Of a DNA stretch of 64,000 bases, positions 50,217 through 58,164 are shown in pieces. The stretch covers positions 5,509,501 through 5,573,500 of the forward strand of contig NZ_CP018846.1 in NCBI RefSeq assembly GCF_002025705.1, written 5' to 3'. Under the pieces are notes generated by a model that made no database searches, was not told the DNA's origin, and saw only the letters and a program-made list of their open reading frames with translations. This DNA comes from Pseudomonas putida (lineage in GTDB: Bacteria; Pseudomonadota; Gammaproteobacteria; Pseudomonadales; Pseudomonadaceae). Position 1 is the stretch's first letter. Every line of letters starts with the position of its first letter. Position numbers and translations under genes: made by a program.

Positions 50217-51107
50217 ATGGCCACTGCGACGGGACTGCGCTTCTTCTACCAAAACGACCGTGTTGCGACCGAACTCAGCGGGTCTGCAACACGCTCTATT
50301 TTCCGGCATAAGGGTGGCCATCTGGCGCAACACACATCAGGCGCTGAGGCATCCCATTCAATCATGGCGGTGAATAGCACCAATACGGTAATCACCGAAT
50401 TAGGGCTTGCCGGCAAGGTACAGTTCCCTTACACCTCTTACGGCCGACGCCCAGCCCAGCACGAATCGAATAACCCTCTGGCATTCAACGGTGAGCAACT
50501 GGATACGGTAACTGGCTGCTATTTGCTAGGTAATGGTTATCGTCTGTACAACCCCACGCTCATGAGGTTTTGCAGCCCAGATAACCTAAGTCCGTTTGAG
50601 CAAGGCGGGCCGAACGCTTACGCATACTGTTCAGGAAATCCGGTCAATAGAGTTGATCCCTCGGGACATTTTTCCAAGGCCCTCTTGGCCGGGGCGTTAT
50701 TTTCAGCATTAGGAGCGGGCTCTGTTATAGGAGCAGTCAAAGTGAAATCCCGGGGAGCAAAAATAGCTCTAGGAATCATAGCTGCCATTTCCTATGCGAT
50801 CAGCGGATTTCTACATTTAAAAGGTTTGACCAGTTTAGCATCCCGAGCGGCATCGCCCGAGGTTCCCTCGATCCAAACTAGTGCTCGAAATAGTTTGAGC
50901 AGTTTGAATGAGGCTGCTGGCTTAACACCAATGTTTAATGATTGGTTTGAACGCCGCACTCAGGCATTCATAGATAGAGATCCCCCCCCTGCTTACGATC
51001 CCCCCCCTTCTTATGAAAGCACGTTTGCTCAGGGCATTCAGAACCCGGGTATAGCCAGCCGCTCGAACTCTCTCCGTGCGAGCGTGGGCTCCATCCGCGC
51101 AAATTGA
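50217..51107 (+). CDS. Orphan Rhs-core protein 2 with membrane and double PPxY tail
   Basis: A 296-residue paralogue of Rhs protein 1. Residues 1-104 align without gaps to the first copy (FFYQNDRVATELSGSATRSI, NNPLAFNGEQLDT). The core is more canonical (CYLLGNGYRLYNPTLMRFCS, NPVNRVDPSGHF at 141-152). The tail differs fully: two hydrophobic segments (about 155-173 and 182-201), then a Pro-rich stretch with PPAY at 257-260 and PPSY at 263-266. The ATG at 50217 has AAGGA and aligns with copy 1; the in-frame ATG at 50172 is less likely. Two C8 runs encode the prolines. The function is unknown. Confidence 0.85.
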   Translation: MATATGLRFFYQNDRVATELSGSATRSIFRHKGGHLAQHTSGAEASHSIMAVNSTNTVITELGLAGKVQFPYTSYGRRPAQHESNNPLAFNGEQLDTVTGCYLLGNGYRLYNPTLMRFCSPDNLSPFEQGGPNAYAYCSGNPVNRVDPSGHFSKALLAGALFSALGAGSVIGAVKVKSRGAKIALGIIAAISYAISGFLHLKGLTSLASRAASPEVPSIQTSARNSLSSLNEAAGLTPMFNDWFERRTQAFIDRDPPPAYDPPPSYESTFAQGIQNPGIASRSNSLRASVGSIRAN

Positions 51108-51152
51108 TCAGGTTAGTAGTGAAAGGTGCCAAAGATCGCTGTGGCAAACTCC

Positions 51153-51188
51153 AGGCACCCCACCGGGCCCAAGACCTGTGGGGCGCCT
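51153..51188 (-). terminator. Hairpin after potI/spuH
   Basis: AGGCACCCCAC and GTGGGGCGCCT pair across 14 nt, just after the potI stop codon on the minus strand. There is no T-run, so its strength as a terminator is uncertain. Confidence 0.5.
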
Positions 51189-51194
51189 GTCAGG

Positions 51195-52088
51195 TCAGGC
51201 CGACGCAGCAGCTGGCGCCGGGCGCTTGACCTGCGGCTGCGAGGCATTGGCCGCCGCACCCTCTTCGATCGCCTGCTGAATCGCCTTGCGGCGACGCTCT
51301 TCGGCACGGCGGCTGAAGAACCAGACGAAGAAGGTTACCAGCGACACCGACAGCAGGATCAGGCTGGCCACGGCGTTGATCTCAGGCTTCACGCCCAGAC
51401 GCACCGCCGAGAACACTTCCATCGGCAAGGTGGTCGAGCCCGGGCCCGACACGAAGCTCGCCAGTACCAGGTCGTCCAGCGACAGTGCGAACGACATCAT
51501 GCCACCCGCTGCCAGCGATGGCGCGATCATCGGAATGGTGATCAGGAAGAACACCTTCCACGGCTTGGCACCCAGGTCCATCGCCGCTTCCTCGATCGAC
51601 AGGTCCAGCTCGCGCAGGCGGGCCGACACCACTACCGCCACATACGCCGCACAGAACGTGGTGTGAGCAATCCAGATGGTGACGATGCCACGCTCCTGCG
51701 GCCAGCCGATCATTTGCGCCATGGCCACGAACAGCAGCAACAGCGACAGACCGGTGATCACCTCAGGCATTACCAACGGCGCGGTGACCAGGCCACCGAA
51801 CAGCGTGCGGCCCTTGAAGCGGGTGACCCGGGTCAGCACGAAGGCCGCCAGGGTACCCAGCGCCACTGCCGCTACCGCCGTGTAGCAGGCGATCTCCAGC
51901 GAGCGCATCACCGAACCCATCAGCTGGGTGTTGTCGAGCAGGCCGACGTACCACTTCACCGACCAGCCACCCCACACCGTCACCAGTTTGGAGGCGTTGA
52001 ACGAGTAGATCACCAGGATCAGCATCGGCAGGTAGATGAACAGCAAGCCGAGCACCAGCATCAGCTTGGAGAAACTGAAGCGCTTCAT
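51195..52088 (-). CDS. spuH: Polyamine ABC transporter permease (SpuH/PotI)
   Basis: A 297-residue permease with six helices and the EAA loop (LSIEEAAMDLGAKPWKVFFLITIPMIAP). It imports putrescine/spermidine with SpuG and SpuF. The start overlaps spuG by 4 nt. Its last 352 nt are nearly repeated at 49677-50025, so this 3' end may be of donor origin. The tail after the last helix (RRKAIQQAIEEGAAANASQP) is the same in both copies. Confidence 0.95.
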   Translation of the reverse strand: MKRFSFSKLMLVLGLLFIYLPMLILVIYSFNASKLVTVWGGWSVKWYVGLLDNTQLMGSVMRSLEIACYTAVAAVALGTLAAFVLTRVTRFKGRTLFGGLVTAPLVMPEVITGLSLLLLFVAMAQMIGWPQERGIVTIWIAHTTFCAAYVAVVVSARLRELDLSIEEAAMDLGAKPWKVFFLITIPMIAPSLAAGGMMSFALSLDDLVLASFVSGPGSTTLPMEVFSAVRLGVKPEINAVASLILLSVSLVTFFVWFFSRRAEERRRKAIQQAIEEGAAANASQPQVKRPAPAAASA

Positions 52089-53005
52089 GCCCTGCCCTCC
52101 ATTTCTTTGGCCTGGCTGCGGTTGAACAGCAAGATCGGCACGATCAGGATCGCCAGCATTACTACCGCCAGGGCAGAGGCTACCGGCCAGTCACGGTTGT
52201 TGAAGAATTCCTGCCACAGCACTTTACCGATCATCAGGGTTTCCGGGCCGCCAAGCAGCTCAGGAATGACGAACTCGCCCACCACCGGAATGAACACCAG
52301 CATGCAGCCGGCGATGATGCCGTTCTTCGACAGCGGGACAGTGATCTTCCAGAAGCTGTTGAAGGTGCTCGACCCCAGGTCCGAAGCGGCTTCGAGCAGG
52401 CTCGGGTCATGCTTCACCAGGTTGGCGAACAGCGGCAGGATCATGAACGGCAGGTACGAATAGACCACGCCGATATACACCGCCAGGTTGGTGTTGAGGA
52501 TCTGCAGCGGCTGGTCGATCAACCCGGTCCATAGCAGGAAGCCGTTGAGCAGCCCGTTGTTGCTGAGGATGCCCATCCAGGCATAGACGCGGATCAGGAT
52601 CGCGGTCCAGGTCGGCATCATGATCAGCAACAGCAAGACCGTCTGGGTCTCCTTCTTGGCGTTGGCGATGGCGTAGGCCATCGGGTAGCCGATCAGCAGG
52701 CACAGCAGGGTGCTGAAGAAGGCCATCTTCAACGAGCCCAGGTAGGCCGAGATGTACAGCTCATCCTCGGTCAACAGGCCGTAGTTGGCCAGGTTGAGCA
52801 CCAACTGGATCTTGTCTTCGACGTAGCTGTAGATCTCGGTATACGGCGGGATCGCCACGTCGGCTTCGGCGAAGCTGATCTTCAACACGATGAAGAACGG
52901 CAGCATGAAGAACAGGAACAGCCAGATGAACGGAACCCCGATCACCACGTGCCGCCCCTCCGGGATTAAGCGCTGGAAGGCTCGCTTGAGCTTGCGTGGT
53001 TTCAT
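52085..53005 (-). CDS. spuG: Polyamine ABC transporter permease (SpuG/PotH)
   Basis: A 306-residue permease with six helices and the EAA loop (SLLEAASDLGSSTFNSFWKITVPL). The ATG at 53005 (MKPRKLKRAFQRL) overlaps the stop of spuF as ATGA; the longer frame to 53041 is non-conserved. Partner of SpuH. Confidence 0.95.
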   Translation of the reverse strand: MKPRKLKRAFQRLIPEGRHVVIGVPFIWLFLFFMLPFFIVLKISFAEADVAIPPYTEIYSYVEDKIQLVLNLANYGLLTEDELYISAYLGSLKMAFFSTLLCLLIGYPMAYAIANAKKETQTVLLLLIMMPTWTAILIRVYAWMGILSNNGLLNGFLLWTGLIDQPLQILNTNLAVYIGVVYSYLPFMILPLFANLVKHDPSLLEAASDLGSSTFNSFWKITVPLSKNGIIAGCMLVFIPVVGEFVIPELLGGPETLMIGKVLWQEFFNNRDWPVASALAVVMLAILIVPILLFNRSQAKEMEGRA

Positions 53006-54144
53006 GACCGCAGTACCACGCCGCTGTCGTCTTCCCACCACACGTACACTTCATCGCCCCAGGTCGGGCGTGCGCCTTGGCGCTCGGTGTTGGCGACAAA
53101 CGACTGAACGACCTTGCCGCTCGGCAGCTCGACGTAGAACACCGAGTGGCCACCCAGGTAGGCGATGTCGTGGACCTTGCCGCGCGACCAGTTGTGCTCG
53201 AAGTCCGGCTGGCTGGTGGTGACCAGCAGCTTTTCAGGGCGCAGGGCGTAGGTGATGTGCTTGTCTTCCACCGAAGTGGTGATGCCGTGGCCGACGTAGA
53301 TCTTGCGCTCCAGTTCCGGGCTGGCAATGATCGCATGGCCTTCGGCGTCGTCGACCACTTCACCGTCGAACAGGTTGACGTTGCCGATGAATTCGCACAC
53401 CAGGCGGCTGGTCGGGGTCTCGTAGATGTCCACTGGCGAGCCGATCTGGGCGATCCAACCCAGGTGCATGATGGCGATGCGTTGGGCCATGGTCATGGCC
53501 TCTTCCTGGTCGTGGGTCACCATCACGCAGGTCACGCCCACGCGCTCGATGATTTCCACCAGTTCCAGCTGCATCTGCGAACGCAGCTTCTTGTCCAGCG
53601 CGCCCATCGGCTCGTCGAGCAGCAGCAGCTTGGGGCGCTTGGCCAGGGAACGCGCCAGGGCCACCCGCTGGCGTTGGCCACCGGAGAGCTGGTGCGGCTT
53701 GCGCTTGGCGTACTGGCTCATGTGCACCAGCTTGAGCATCTCGGCCACGCGGGCGTCGATCTCGGCCTTGGGCATCTTGTCCTGCTGCAGGCCGAAGGCG
53801 ATGTTCTGCGCCACGGTCATGTGCGGGAACAGTGCGTAGGACTGGAACATCATGTTGATCGGCCGCTCATATGGCGGCATGTCGGTGATGTCGACGCCAT
53901 CGAGGAAGATCCGCCCTTCAGTCGGGCGCTCGAAGCCAGCCAGCATACGCAGCAAGGTCGACTTGCCGGAACCGGAGCCACCCAGCAGGGCGAAGATCTC
54001 GCCTTTGCGGATTTCCAGGGACACATCGTCCACGGCGACCGTTTCGTCGAATTTTTTTGTAACCCGGTCGATCTTGACCAGCACCTGCTTGGGTTGCTGG
54101 CCACCCTCGAGGGCTTTTTTATAGGCACCGGAGGCAACTGCCAT
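53002..54144 (-). CDS. spuF: Polyamine ABC transporter ATPase (SpuF/PotG)
   Basis: A 380-residue ATPase. Walker A is GGSGSGKST, the signature is LSGGQRQR, Walker B is LLLLDEPMGALDKK, the switch histidine is in MVTHDQEEAMTMAQ, and a C-terminal TOBE domain follows (about 290-380). The ATG at 54144 (MAVASGAYKKALEGG) has GGGAG. It powers the SpuG-SpuH channel. Confidence 0.96.
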   Translation of the reverse strand: MAVASGAYKKALEGGQQPKQVLVKIDRVTKKFDETVAVDDVSLEIRKGEIFALLGGSGSGKSTLLRMLAGFERPTEGRIFLDGVDITDMPPYERPINMMFQSYALFPHMTVAQNIAFGLQQDKMPKAEIDARVAEMLKLVHMSQYAKRKPHQLSGGQRQRVALARSLAKRPKLLLLDEPMGALDKKLRSQMQLELVEIIERVGVTCVMVTHDQEEAMTMAQRIAIMHLGWIAQIGSPVDIYETPTSRLVCEFIGNVNLFDGEVVDDAEGHAIIASPELERKIYVGHGITTSVEDKHITYALRPEKLLVTTSQPDFEHNWSRGKVHDIAYLGGHSVFYVELPSGKVVQSFVANTERQGARPTWGDEVYVWWEDDSGVVLRS

Positions 54145-54215
54145 GAGTGAAACTCCCAACAAGATTTTTGTGCCCGTGCGGCCTGTGTATCAGGTACCGC
54201 AACGGGTCTGGATGA

Positions 54216-55310
54216 TTACTTGCCCGACTTGACCTTGGTCCAGCTACGGGTCATCAGGCGCTGCACCTTGGGCGGCAACTCTGAGTTCACGAACATCTTG
54301 TCCAGCACTTCCTGCGGTGGGTAAACCGCAGCGTCAGTCCTCACGGCCTGGTCCATCAGGTCGCCAGCCTTGGGGTTCGGGTTGGCGTAACCGACGTAAT
54401 CACTGACCTGGGCGATAACCTCAGGTTTCAGCAAATAGTTGATGAAGGCGTGGGCCTCTTTCACGTTCTTGGCGTCCTTGGGGATCGCCAGCACGTCGAA
54501 CCAGAGGTTGCCGCCTTCCTTGGGAATGGCGTAAGCCAGGTTCACGCCCTTCTTCGCTTCTTCAGCGCGGGCCTTGGCCTGGAACACATCACCCGAGAAG
54601 CCTGCCGCGACGCAGATGTCGCCGTTGGCCAGGTCGGTGATGTACTTGGACGAGTGGAAGTAGGTCACGTAGGGGCGCACTGCCAGCAGTTTCTGCTCGG
54701 CCTTGGCGTAATCCTTGGGGTCGGTGCTGTTGGGGCTGAGCCCCATGTAGTTGAGCACCGCCGGGAGCATTTCGTCCGCTGAGTCGAGGAAGGCCACACC
54801 GCACTTGGAGAGCTTCTTCATGTTCTCGGGTTCGAACAGCACAGCCCAGGAGTCGATGGTGTCCACGCCCAGCGCAGCCTTGACCTTGTCGACGTTGTAA
54901 CCGATGCCGTTGGTGCCCCACAGGTAAGGCACGGCGTACTGGTTGCCCGGATCGTTCTTTTCCAGGCGCTTCATCAGCGCCGGGTCGAGATTGGAATAAT
55001 TGGGCAGCAGATTCTTGTCGAGCTTCTGGAACGCGCCCGCCTTGATCTGCTTGCCAAGGAAATGGTTGGACGGCACCACCACGTCATAGCCGGTGTTGCC
55101 GGCCAGCAGTTTGCCTTCCAGGGTTTCGTTGGAATCGAAAACGTCCTGCACGGGTTTGATGCCCGTTTCCTTTTCGAAATCCGCGAGTGTGTTCGGGCCG
55201 ATATAGTCCGACCAGTTGTAGAAGTGCACCGTAGGCGCCGCTTGGACGCTGCATGCCAGCGTCAGGCCCGCTCCAGCCATCAAGGCCTTGCGTAATACAG
55301 AAATAGACAA
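54216..55310 (-). CDS. spuE: Polyamine-binding periplasmic protein (SpuE type)
   Basis: A 364-residue PotF-family binding protein, probably for spermidine by analogy to P. aeruginosa. After the signal peptide the mature protein starts VHFYNWSDYIGPNTLADFEK. Binding-site features are YNWSDYIG, FDSNETLEGKLLAG and WGTNGIGYN. I choose the TTG at 55310, with GAGG 9 nt upstream, because it gives a normal signal peptide; a GTG at 55325 is an alternative, and the first ATG (55280) would leave a truncated signal. Confidence 0.92.
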   Translation of the reverse strand: MSISVLRKALMAGAGLTLACSVQAAPTVHFYNWSDYIGPNTLADFEKETGIKPVQDVFDSNETLEGKLLAGNTGYDVVVPSNHFLGKQIKAGAFQKLDKNLLPNYSNLDPALMKRLEKNDPGNQYAVPYLWGTNGIGYNVDKVKAALGVDTIDSWAVLFEPENMKKLSKCGVAFLDSADEMLPAVLNYMGLSPNSTDPKDYAKAEQKLLAVRPYVTYFHSSKYITDLANGDICVAAGFSGDVFQAKARAEEAKKGVNLAYAIPKEGGNLWFDVLAIPKDAKNVKEAHAFINYLLKPEVIAQVSDYVGYANPNPKAGDLMDQAVRTDAAVYPPQEVLDKMFVNSELPPKVQRLMTRSWTKVKSGK

Positions 55311-55442
55311 GTGGGTGGTCCTCACAATCAGTGCCTTGGTGGCGGCGTACTTATTGGGTACAAGCGCTGCCGCGCACACAAAACCGGCGCGCAACTTACC
55401 TGCGCAGCTTCGATGCCGCAATCATCAATTGCCATTCACTGG

Positions 55443-55470
55443 CTCTGGGCCGGAAAACCCCGGCCCAGAG
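55443..55470 (-). promoter_or_regulatory. Intercistronic hairpin between spuD and spuE
   Basis: CTCTGGGCCGG and CCGGCCCAGAG form an 11-bp stem with a 6-nt loop, 15 nt after the spuD stop. Without a T-run it should act as an mRNA 3' stabiliser for spuD or a partial terminator. Confidence 0.6.
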
Positions 55471-55484
55471 GTCACGCATCGGGG

Positions 55485-56582
55485 TTATTTGCCCGATTTG
55501 ATCTTGGTCCAGCTGCGAGTGATGTCACGCTGGACCTTGGCCTCAGGTGCAGCGATCGCGTACAGCTGTTTCTTGACTTCAGCCGGTGGATAGATGCTTG
55601 GGTCGCTGGTGATTGCCTTGTCCACGAACTGGGTGGCAGCGGCGTTGCCGTTCGGGAAGCGCACAGCGTTGGTGATTTCGGCCATGACTTCCGGCTGCAG
55701 CAGGAAGTTCATGAACTGGTAGGCGGCGTCTTTGTGTTCGGCATCTTTCGGGATGGCGACCATGTCGTAGAAGGTGCCGGCACCTTCTTTCGGAATCACG
55801 TAGTCCACTTTGACCTTGTCGCCGGCTTCGTGGGCGCGGGCCTTGGACTGCTCCAGGTCACCCGAATAGCCGACGGCCACGCAGATGTTGCCGTTGGCCA
55901 TGTCGCCGATGTACTTGGACGAGTGGAAGTAGGTGATCGAAGGACGGATCTTGAGGAATAGATCTTCGGCGGCCTTCAGGTCTTCCTTGCTGGTGCTGTT
56001 GGTCGGCTTGCCCAGGTAGTGCAGCGCCGCCGGGATCATCTCGGTCGGGGCATCCAGGAAGCTCACGCCGCAGCTCTTGAGCTTGGCGATGTTCTCAGGC
56101 TTGAACACCACGTCCCACGAGTCGATCTTGTCCACGCCCAGCGCGGCCTTGACCTTCTCCGGGTTGTAGCCGATGCCGATCGAGCCCCACATGTATGGGA
56201 AGGCGTGCTTGTTGTCCTTGTCGCTGGCGTCGCCAACGGCCTTGAGCAGGTCTTCGTCCAGGTTTTTCCAGTTTGGCAGTTTGGAGCGGTCCAGTTCTTC
56301 GTATACGCCAGCCTTGATCTGCTTGGCCAGGAAGTTGTTGGACGGCACGACGATGTCGTAGCCCGACTTGCCCGCCAGCAGCTTGGCTTCGAGGGTTTCG
56401 TTGCTGTCGAAGACGTCGTACTTGACCTTGATGCCGGTCTGCTTCTCGAACTTGGCGATGGTGTCCGGAGCGATGTAGTCCGACCAGTTGTAGACGTTCA
56501 GTACCTTGTCTTCAGCCTGTGCAGCAGTGGCCATGGCACCCATCAGGGCGGCGGCCAGCAACGTCTTGCCCATTTTCTTCAT
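55485..56582 (-). CDS. spuD: Putrescine-binding periplasmic protein (SpuD type)
   Basis: A 365-residue PotF-family binding protein. The signal peptide is 1-23 (MATAAQA end). Mature motifs are LNVYNWSDYIAPDTIAKFEK, VFDSNETLEAKLLAGKSGYD and WGSIGIGYNPEKVKAALGVD. It is a clear paralogue of SpuE; in P. aeruginosa SpuD binds putrescine and SpuE spermidine, and the same split is likely. Confidence 0.95.
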   Translation of the reverse strand: MKKMGKTLLAAALMGAMATAAQAEDKVLNVYNWSDYIAPDTIAKFEKQTGIKVKYDVFDSNETLEAKLLAGKSGYDIVVPSNNFLAKQIKAGVYEELDRSKLPNWKNLDEDLLKAVGDASDKDNKHAFPYMWGSIGIGYNPEKVKAALGVDKIDSWDVVFKPENIAKLKSCGVSFLDAPTEMIPAALHYLGKPTNSTSKEDLKAAEDLFLKIRPSITYFHSSKYIGDMANGNICVAVGYSGDLEQSKARAHEAGDKVKVDYVIPKEGAGTFYDMVAIPKDAEHKDAAYQFMNFLLQPEVMAEITNAVRFPNGNAAATQFVDKAITSDPSIYPPAEVKKQLYAIAAPEAKVQRDITRSWTKIKSGK

Positions 56583-56679
56583 GCGTCATGCTCCAGATTT
56601 TTTTGATTAGCCATCCGTTCAGCAGCCAGGCCCCGCGCTACACGCGTCGCAGCGACTGAAACAACCGCTAGTCTGGCAA

Positions 56680-56719
56680 GTTACAAGGCTCTGTTTCAAG
56701 GAAAGCAGGGCCTTGTAAC
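56680..56719 (-). promoter_or_regulatory. Intercistronic hairpin between spuC and spuD
   Basis: GTTACAAGGCTCTG and CAGGGCCTTGTAAC pair with one mismatch over 14 nt and a 12-nt loop. It lies between the spuC stop and the spuD start and lacks a T-run. It may separate the metabolic and transport parts of the operon by RNA processing or attenuation. Confidence 0.65.
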
Positions 56720-56752
56720 GACTTAATGTCACATCGCTAGCCTAGCAAACGC

Positions 56753-58114
56753 TTATCGAATCGCCTCAAGGGTCAAATCGAGGCATTTGCGAGCCTTTTC
56801 CACCAGCTCATCCACCTCGGCGTGGGTGATCACCAGCGGCGGGGCGATGATCATGGTGTCGCCCACCGCACGCATGATCAGGCCGTTTTCGAAGCAGAAG
56901 TTACGGCATACCATGCCCACACCCTTGCCTTCGTAACGGCTGCGGGTGGCCTTGTCCTTGACCAGCTCGATTGCACCGAGCAGGCCCAGGCCGCGTACTT
57001 CGCCCACCAGCGGGTGGTCCTGCAGCTCACGCAGACGTTTCTGCAAGTAGGGTGCCACTTCCGTGCGCGCCTTCTCGACGATCTTCTCATCGCGCAGGAT
57101 GCGCAGGTTTTCCAGGCCCACCGCGGCCGCCACGGGGTGGCCTGAATAGGTGAAGCCGTGGTTGAAGTCGCCACCTTCGCTGATCACCTTGGCCACCTTG
57201 TCACGCACGATCACACCGCCCATGGGGATGTAACCGGAGGTAAGGCCCTTGGCAATGGTCATCAGGTCGGGCTTGAGGTCGTAGTAGTCGGAGCCGAACC
57301 ACTCGCCGGTGCGGCCGAAGCCACAGATCACTTCGTCAGCAACGAACAGGATGTCGTACTTCGCCAGGATCTCCTTGATCTTCGGCCAGTAGGTCTCTGG
57401 CGGAATGATCACGCCGCCGGCGCCCTGGATCGGCTCGGCAATGAAGGCGGCGACGTTGTCTTCGCCGACTTCCAGAATTTTCTTCTCAAGCTGCTCGGCT
57501 GCCCACACACCGAACTCGTCGGGGCTCATGTCGCCGCCCTCACCGAACCAGTACGGCTGCGGGATGTGCACGATGCCCGGGATCGGCAGGCCGCCCTGCT
57601 CGTGCATGCCGCTCATGCCGCCCAGGCATGCACCCGCGAAAGTGGAGCCGTGGTAGCCGTTGATGCGGCCGATGATGGTCTGCTTGTGCGGCTTGCCCTT
57701 CAACGCCCAGTAATGGCGAACCATGCGCAGCACGGTGTCATTGCCTTCGGAACCGGAGCCGGTGAAGAACACATGAGTCATGCCCTCGGGCGCCACGTCG
57801 GTGATGGCCTTGGCCAGCTCCAGTGCAGGCGGGTGGGCAGTCTGGAAGAACAGGTTGTAGTACGGCAGCTCGCGCATCTGCTTTTCGGCAGCCTGCACCA
57901 GCTCTTCACGGCCATAACCGACCGCCACGCACCACAGGCCGGCCATGCCGTCGAGGATCTTGTTCCCCTCGCTGTCCCACAAATGCACGCCCTGCGCCTT
58001 GGTAATGATGCGCGGCCCCTTCTCCTTCAGCTGCTTGTAGTCACTGAAAGGTGCAAGGTGGTGCTCGCCGCTCAGGGTTTGCCATTCACGGGTTTGCGGG
58101 TTTTTGACGCTCAT
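56753..58114 (-). CDS. spuC: Polyamine:pyruvate aminotransferase (SpuC)
   Basis: A 453-residue class III PLP aminotransferase that moves the amino group of putrescine, cadaverine or spermidine to pyruvate. Motifs are FFTGSGSEGNDTVLRMVRHY, EPIQGAGG, FVADEVICGFGRTG and the Schiff-base lysine in MTIAKGLTSGY. The ATG at 58114 (MSVKNPQTREW) follows GGAG. The end of spuB lies about 50 nt upstream. Confidence 0.95.
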   Translation of the reverse strand: MSVKNPQTREWQTLSGEHHLAPFSDYKQLKEKGPRIITKAQGVHLWDSEGNKILDGMAGLWCVAVGYGREELVQAAEKQMRELPYYNLFFQTAHPPALELAKAITDVAPEGMTHVFFTGSGSEGNDTVLRMVRHYWALKGKPHKQTIIGRINGYHGSTFAGACLGGMSGMHEQGGLPIPGIVHIPQPYWFGEGGDMSPDEFGVWAAEQLEKKILEVGEDNVAAFIAEPIQGAGGVIIPPETYWPKIKEILAKYDILFVADEVICGFGRTGEWFGSDYYDLKPDLMTIAKGLTSGYIPMGGVIVRDKVAKVISEGGDFNHGFTYSGHPVAAAVGLENLRILRDEKIVEKARTEVAPYLQKRLRELQDHPLVGEVRGLGLLGAIELVKDKATRSRYEGKGVGMVCRNFCFENGLIMRAVGDTMIIAPPLVITHAEVDELVEKARKCLDLTLEAIR

Positions 58115-58164
58115 GTGCTTCTCCATGTTCCGCAGGCCGCCGGCGGGCGGCCTCAGGGGGTTGA

